Part shown: positions 57,955 to 64,000 of the stretch, piece after piece
Numbering within the stretch: the first letter of the stretch is position 1
Layout of the letters: each line of letters begins with the position of its first letter
NCBI RefSeq assembly: GCF_050003625.1
Contig: NC_134401.1
Location: 90,064,852 to 90,128,851 of the forward strand
Length of the DNA stretch: 64,000 nucleotides
Origin: Haematobia irritans
Lineage: Eukaryota > Arthropoda > Insecta > Diptera > Muscidae
Reading direction: 5' to 3'
Position numbers and translations under genes: made by a program
The notes under the pieces: model-generated
Databases searched by the model: none
Seen by the model: the letters and a program-made list of their open reading frames with translations, nothing else
What the model was told of the DNA's origin: nothing

Positions 57955-58150
57955 AAAAACAAATTCTAATACAATCACGAAATTAATTGATCTAATTAAT
58001 TGTTTAATAGAGACGTCTTCAATCACAGAAATGATAGTATCAATTAAAAAATTAATTGAAAGTCAATTAAAAATTAATTGATCCAATTAACATTTAAATA
58101 ATTTTAGTTAATTTTATAAAAAAATAGATTAATTTTAGAAAATTTTAACT
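57955..58150. repeat. N-family MITE, partial
   Basis: CAATCACGAAATTAATTGAT and GTCTTCAATCACAGAAATG blocks, truncated at the right. Confidence 0.6.
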
Positions 58151-58445
58151 AAACTGTATTACGCAGATGTCACGCTGATTTGTTAAAGAAAATTTTGTCG
58201 TTTGAAGGAAAAAATTGGAGTTCAAAATTGCAAGAATGTTTTTAATGCTATACGAAGTTCATGATGGGCCCATTATTCATAAAATTTACAAATTTTAAGA
58301 AATAATGAACTATTTTTCAGCTGACATGAATTTAGTTAATCAATGTTGGAATTTCTATAGTAAACGTTTTTAGAACAATTTTTCGCACTTTTTTTATAAA
58401 TTTATATTTAAAATCGATTTTATTAGTAACATTTGTATTTACACG

Positions 58446-58690
58446 GATGAAAAAAACTGTTTTTCATATGTTTGGCTATAAACATTATATGTTTGGAACA
58501 CAAATTTTTAAACACAATATTTTTGAGTGCAAGCATATAATGTTCATAAACTAGCATAACATGTTTGGGACATATATGTTAATATGTTAGAACATATTAT
58601 GTTTGGGACATAAAATGTTTTTAAATATAATATGCTTGGATGCAAACATATATTAATTTAGAAATAGCCTATAAACATATATGTGTTTAG
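58446..58690 (+). repeat. M-family repeat, truncated
   Basis: Starts CGGATGAAAAAAACTG and stops at ATAAACATATATGTGTTTAG, about half of the full repeat. Confidence 0.6.
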
Positions 58691-58802
58691 TAGCTTGGAG
58701 CGCTATTTAACAGGGAGCGATATTGAATTAAGTTGGTGGTTGTTGCTTGTTATTACAAAATTAACATTTTATTTTTCCTTGGGCAATTGATCAGCTACTT
58801 CT

Positions 58803-58945
58803 TTGATCCTTACAAACTGTGTGGTCCGCTGTTCGAATCCCCGTCCGGCAAAAGGTAAAATTAAAATAAAAAAAAATCATACAATTGAATAATTTCTTCT
58901 ACAATGTTTGTATTACAGAAAAAGGTGCTAAGAACTAAAAAATCT
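58803..58945 (+). repeat. SINE-2 fragment (tRNA-like)
   Basis: GGTCCGCTGTTCGAATCCCC (B box region) followed by GTCCGGCAAAAGGTAAAATT and AATTTCTTCTACAATGTTTG. It matches the tRNA-like modules of the E elements, here without E-family ends, so it is an independent unit. Confidence 0.65.
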
Positions 58946-59101
58946 CGTGGAAGTGAGAAAGATGTGGGGGAATATACAATTGGGCAGAAACAAAATTTTG
59001 AGCATTCAGGTCGAAAACCTATGTTGTTAGCACCAATATTACCTGTTTATTTTCATAATTCATTATGATTGTAAATATATAAATAAATAAATAAAATTTT
59101 G

Positions 59102-59415
59102 AGGACAATATTGTTTGGGAGAATTTTTTCAAGCATATAATATTTTTGGGTGCAAAATGCTTCCAAACATATTATATGTTTACATAATAACATATTGTTT
59201 TTTGGAAGACAACATTATTGAATTTGGGTGCAAAAATACAAAATGTTTGGAACTTAGACTACCCAAACATATATTGTTTAGACCAATATGCTTTCAAACA
59301 TATTATATATTGGAAGAGATCAAACATATAAATGTTTGGGCAATAGCCAAAAATGTATATGCTTGAAGCAAAATATGTTTGGGAGTATATGTTACAGAAG
59401 CGATTTTTTGTGAGC
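59102..59415 (+). repeat. M-family-like repeat
   Basis: AAACATATTATAT motifs and the end TGCTTGAAGCAAAATATGTT then ACAGAAGCGATTTTTTG. Internally different from the other copies. Confidence 0.5.
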
Positions 59416-59904
59416 GTGTACTTATAGAAAAAAACTAGGACAATTTTAATATCTATGCATGGTTCAAATGCAAAAGCAGACTTTGTGCCAAATTTCATAG
59501 GCGTACTATTTCCAATTTGATTTCGCATAATCGTATGAAAATCGGGGTTATATATAGATTTATGTCGATGTGGTCAGTATTTTGTATGCCTACACGTTGT
59601 ACACGCAAAAATATAAAATAAATAATTCTTTCCTCCCAAACGAAATTTTAGACAAACAAAGATCGTTTCTCATTTGCTTTTCGCTGTAAGGAAGTTTATT
59701 TGGAAGAAAAGTATATTCTTTTTATGATAAACGTTTATTCTTTTCCAGGATGTAAAAACAATTTCATAAAGCATTCTTTTCTGGATAATTGCATTTTCCC
59801 CGACATCTTTCACACTTCCACGAAGTTTTTTTTAGTTTAGCACCTTTTTCTGTAATACGAACAATGTAGAAGAAATTATTCCATTTCATATTTTTTTTAA
59901 ATTT

Positions 59905-59995
59905 TGCCTTTCGCCTGGACGGAGAATTGAACCGCGGACCTTGCAATTTATAAGCCAACACACTATCCACTGAGCTATGTAGCTGCTATTGTCAT
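59905..59995 (-). repeat. tRNA-like SINE-2 module within E copy 2
   Basis: Minus strand: A box TAGCTCAGTGG (59977-59967), GGATAGTGTGTTGGCTTATA anticodon-arm region, B-box-like CGGTTCAATTCTCC. Not a functional tRNA as far as I can fold it. Confidence 0.6.
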
Positions 59996-60100
59996 CAATA
60001 GACAATTATCGCTATAAGTTACATTTATATAGCATAGTTTGAGGCGTCCACGAGCCGATTAAACAAGTTTTATTTAACAGAAACATACATTTAGTTGGAC

Positions 60101-60180
60101 ACCATGGAGCAGTGGTTGGTACGTCCGCCTTGCATACCAAGGGTCCTGGGTTCGATCCCTGCTTCGACCGAACACCTAAA
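60101..60180 (+). repeat. SINE-1-like tRNA head within E copy 2
   Basis: ACACCATGGAGCAGTGGTTG then a B box GGTTCGATCCC (60149-60159) and CTGCTTCGACCGAACACC. Only the head is present. Confidence 0.7.
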
Positions 60181-60573
60181 AGTTTTTTTTTACATATATT
60201 CCAGATATGTTCGGAAGACTCCGAAAAAATGTTCAACATTACATACTACTATATTAAATTTTTTCTATGAAACTGTAAAATGTGTCTTATTAAAGACTCA
60301 AAGTCAGAAAAGAACAGTGCTTGATATAAACGAAATCGGCTGTGTTGTTGGTTCAAAAATAAATTTTTTGTTGAAAAAATAAAAATTTTGTAACAAACGA
60401 TTTTTTTTTGCATAAAAGTTTAAAATTTTCGAAGAAATTCAAAAAACTCTAACAAAAGAAAAAGGGTTTCGGCAATCGTTTCCCAAAGGTGTTGTTTTTT
60501 TCTTTGCGTGTAGATGTCCAGTCACTTAAATCAGGAGATCGGTCTATATTGGGGCAATAATAATAATATATAT

Positions 60574-62688
60574 AACAAGTATATACGGCCGTAAGTTCGG
60601 TCAGGCCGAAGCTTATATACCCTCCATCATGGATTGCGTAGAAACTTCATCTAAACACTGCCATCCACAATCGAATTACTTAAGTTGCGGTAACGCTTGC
60701 CGATGGCAAGGTATCTTAAAACCTCCTAACACCATCTTCTAAATTTTATGTAAGTCCATACGTGGTATATATTAAATCAAAAAAAAAAGATCGATCCAAT
60801 ACGTATATAATTTCTTTGTCAAAACAGACCTAAAATTTTGACAAAATTTTCTACAGAAATAAAATTTAACAAAATTTTCTATAGAAATAATATTTTCACA
60901 AAATTTTCTATGGAAATAAAAATTTTGACAAAATTTTCTATAGAAAGAAAATTTTGACAAAAATTTCTACAGAAATAAAATTTTAACAAAATTTTCTATA
61001 GAAATAAACTTTTGACAAAATTTTCTATAGAAATAAAATCTTGGTAGATTATTTTTGGCTCGAGTGGCAATCATGATTATGAACCGAATAAAATTTGAAC
61101 AAAATTTTCTATAGAAATAAAATTTTGACAAAATTTTCTATATAAATAAAATTTTGGTAGATTATTTTTGGCTCTAGTGGCAACCATGATTATGAACCGA
61201 TATGGACCAATTTTTGTGTGATTGGACCAATTTTGGTATGGTTGTTAGCGACCATATACTAACACCACGTGCCTAATTTGAACCGGATCAGATGAATTTT
61301 GCTCCTCCAAGAGGCTCCGGAGGTCAAATCTGGAGAATGTTTTATATGGGGGCTATATATAATTATGGACCGATATGGACCAATTCTGGCACGGTTGTTA
61401 AAGATCATATACTAACACCATGTTCCAAATTACAACCGGATTGGATGAAATTTGCTTCTCTTGGAGACTTCGCAAGCCAAATCTGGGGATCGGTTTATAT
61501 GGGGGCTATATATAATTATGAACCGATGTGGACCAATTTGTGTATGGTTGTTAGATACCATATACCAATATCATGTACCAAATTTCAGGCGGATCGGATG
61601 AAATTTGCTTCTCTTTGAGGCTCCGCAACCCAAACCTGGGGATCGGTTTATATGGGCGCCATATATAATTATGGACCGATGTGGACCAATTTTTGCACGG
61701 TTATTAGAGACCATATACCAATATCATGTACCAAATTTCAGGCGGATCGGATGAACTTTGCTTCTCTTTGAGGCTCCGCAACCCAAATCTGGGGATCGGT
61801 TTATATGGGCGCCATATATAATTATGGACCGATGTGGACCAATTTTTGCACGGTTGTTAGAGACCATATACCAATACCATGTACTAAATTTCAGCCGGAT
61901 CGGATGCAATTTGCTCCTCTTTGAGGCTTCGCAAGCCAAATCTGGGGATCGGTTTATATGGGCGCCATATATAATTATGGACCGATGTGGACCAATTTTT
62001 GCACGGTTGTTAGAGACCATATACCAACATCATGTACCAAATTTCAGCCGGATCGGATGAAATTTGCTTCTCTTTGAGGCTCCACAAGCCAAATCTGGGG
62101 ATCGGTTTATATGGGGGCTATATATAATTATGGACTGATGTGGACCAATTTTTGCATGATTGTTAGAGACCGTATACCAACATCATGTACCAAATTTCAG
62201 CCGGATCGGATGAAATTTGCTTCTCTTTTAGGCTTCGCAAGCCAAATCTGGAGATCGGTTTATATGGGGGCTATATATAATTATGGACCGATGTGGACCA
62301 ATTTTTGCACGGTTGTTAGATACTATATACCAAATTTCAGCCGGATCGGATTAAATATGCTTCTGTTAGAGGCTCCACAAGCCAAATCTGAGGGTGCCTT
62401 TATATGGGGGCTATACGTAAAAGTGGACCGATATGGCCCATTTTCAATACCATCCGACCTACATCGATAACAACTACTTGTGCCAAGTTTCAAGTCGATA
62501 GCTTGTTTCGTTCGGAAGTTAGCGTGATTTCAACAGACGGACGGACGGACGGACATGCTCAGATCGACTCAGAATTTCACCACGACCCAGAATATATATA
62601 CTTTATGGGGTCTTAGAGCAATATTTCGATGTGTTACAAACGGAATGACAAAGTTAATATACCCCCATCCTATGATGGAGGGTATAAA
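60574..62688 (-). mobile_element. Type A HINE element with 29-bp array
   Basis: Starts ACAAGTATATACGGCCGTAAG, hairpin TTCGGTCAGGCCGAA, TACCCTCCATCATGG, 29-bp array (60830-61160) with two GGTAGATTATTTTTGGCTC caps, about seven monomers, a GACGGACGGACGG tract near 62540, and CCTATGATGGAGGGTATA. Confidence 0.85.
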
Positions 62689-62689
62689 A

Positions 62690-63142
62690 AGACTGTTTTT
62701 GGTATGTTTGGGTGTAAAAATTATATGTTTAGAACTCAAAATTGTCAACACAATATTTTTAAGTGCAAGCATATAATGTTCATAGCATAATATGTTTGAG
62801 ACATATATGTTAATATGTTACAACATATTATGTTTAGGACATAAAATGCTTGTAAATATAAAATGCTTGGATGCAAACATATATTAATTTAGAAATAGCC
62901 TATAAACACATATGTGTTTAGAAAGAGAGACCTTCAAGTAAAAGAATGGAAGTAACCAAAGAAAATTTCATTAAAATTTTTTCTAAAATTTCATTAAAAT
63001 TTTTTCTACCAGTGTATGTCTAAGTTGAATATGTTTGAACAATACAGACAATATTTTGCTTGGACCAATCCCGAAAATATATATGCTTGAAGCAAAATGT
63101 GTTTGGGGCATATGTTACAGAAGCGATTTTGTTTTGAGGGTG
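62690..63142 (+). repeat. M-family repeat abutting a HINE end
   Basis: Starts AAAAGACTGTTTTTGGTATG directly after the HINE terminus and ends ACAGAAGCGATTTTG. Confidence 0.65.
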
Positions 63143-63239
63143 CATAGACATACCTATTTATGGACCTCAAAATATCTCAAGATTTCATGTAAATCTTACT
63201 AAAATTGTCTACAGGTCTACCGATACAAAGCATATCCGG

Positions 63240-63487
63240 CGCATCAATTTTTGGACCTACAATTCCACCATAACAACTACTTGTACCAAGTTTCAAGTCC
63301 ATAGATGGTTTCATCCTGAAGTTAGCGTGATTTCAACAGACGGACGGACATCGCTAGATCGACTCAGATTTTCACCACCACCCTGAATATATGGTATATA
63401 GTTTTTGGGTTCTCAGACCAATATTTCGATATGTTACAAAGGGAATGACAATGTTAGTATAACCCGCTTCCTATGGTGGAGGGTATA
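63240..63487 (-). mobile_element. Type A HINE, diverged end fragment
   Basis: Retains the ACAACTACTTGTACCAAG, AACAGACGGACGGACATCGC and TCCTATGGTGGAGGGTATA blocks. Diverged from the other copies. Confidence 0.65.
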
Positions 63488-64000
63488 CAAATTTTTCTTG
63501 AGTATAAATGACACTGACATTTCAACTTCTATCGTGAACACTGTGCCCTTGTCAATGGATATAAGAAAAAGGTGTTGCATTTAGTCACATCTAATGAAGC
63601 GTTAAATGTTTTTTCGTTTCCTTTTTTTCATTTTTACCACGCTGATCTCTAGGCCATATGAATCCGTAGGTCCAACTAGGTGTAAGAGAGTAAGTGGATG
63701 CAATGCCGCTAAAAAGCAACAAAATAGTGCAAAAACAGTGTAACTTCGAACGTGACCATGATCAAATCCGTTTTGGCCATCGGTGTTAAGATAGTCTACA
63801 TTAACGTACAGCTAGACGGACGAATAGGTTGTCCCACAGCATATGAGACATAAGGGGGCATTAGCCATCGATGAAGCGATGTTGGACATAGATAGTAAGC
63901 ATGATATGTGATACTAATGCGACGACGATTGGCTTCGAGGTCTAAGCCATAAATCTTTGGAGGATCTAAGGAGTAGTAAAGCTTTTTATAGTTTGTTCTC
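63488..64000. other. Low-copy sequence, nothing recognised
   Basis: No repeat or coding signal that I can support to the end of the window. Confidence 0.4.

Larger units (their letters stand above)
59602..60510. mobile_element. E-family element, copy 2, with two tRNA-like modules
   Basis: Begins CACGCAAAAATATAAAATAA and ends TTCTTTGCGTG. Colinear with 29557-30312. A SINE-1-like head is present at 60101-60180 where copy 1 has unrelated sequence. Confidence 0.6.

Overview
The window is AT-rich, intron-dominated, repeat-choked DNA from an insect, most likely a calyptrate (muscoid) fly with a large genome. Three things point there: fly-type gene models with short GT-AG introns, abundant DINE-1/INE-1-like elements with (GTCY)n tracts, and DD37E Tc1-like and mariner elements. 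I cannot fix the species from the sequence alone.

Only two host genes can be supported. (1) A wunen-like lipid phosphate phosphatase on the minus strand. Its first coding exon (23500-24127) ends with half of transmembrane segment 1, and its second (87-238) supplies the other half plus the first luminal loop. The two are separated by a 23,261-bp intron filled with transposons, and the rest of the gene, with all catalytic motifs, lies beyond position 1. (2) A complete three-exon secreted DUF1091-family gene (9073-9784, minus strand, 183 codons). It is nested inside that intron and lies between two roughly 500-bp inverted repeat arms.

Most of the rest is mobile DNA. About 17 copies or fragments of non-autonomous Helentron-like (DINE-1/HINE) elements fall into four diverged types. 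I call them A (TACCCTCCACCAT ends), B (TACCCTGCACCAC), C (TACCCACCACCAT) and D (TACCCTAAACCAC). All have subterminal inverted repeats, a GC-rich hairpin close to one end, and an internal array of a homologous monomer of about 153 bp. Because 153 is divisible by 3 and the unit lacks stops in some frames of both strands, these arrays create many long spurious open frames; none is annotated as a gene here. Also present are three dead DD37E Tc1-like elements, a truncated mariner, RNase H and reverse-transcriptase remnants of non-LTR retrotransposons, two tRNA-derived SINE families, hAT-, Harbinger- and Tc1-type MITEs with readable target-site duplications, an AAACATA-rich repeat family (M), an AATTAAT-rich MITE (N), and arrays of a 29-bp unit.

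Layout: 0-24 kb is wunen exon 2, the giant intron with the nested DUF1091 gene, then exon 1. 24.1-25.6 kb is low-repeat sequence upstream of the wunen start, probably 5' UTR or promoter. 25.6-64 kb is repeat-rich sequence with no supported host gene, apart from low-repeat patches at about 32.3-34.0, 51.3-52.9 and 63.5-64.0 kb. Repeat nesting up to three levels deep can be read directly from target-site duplications and gives a relative insertion order.
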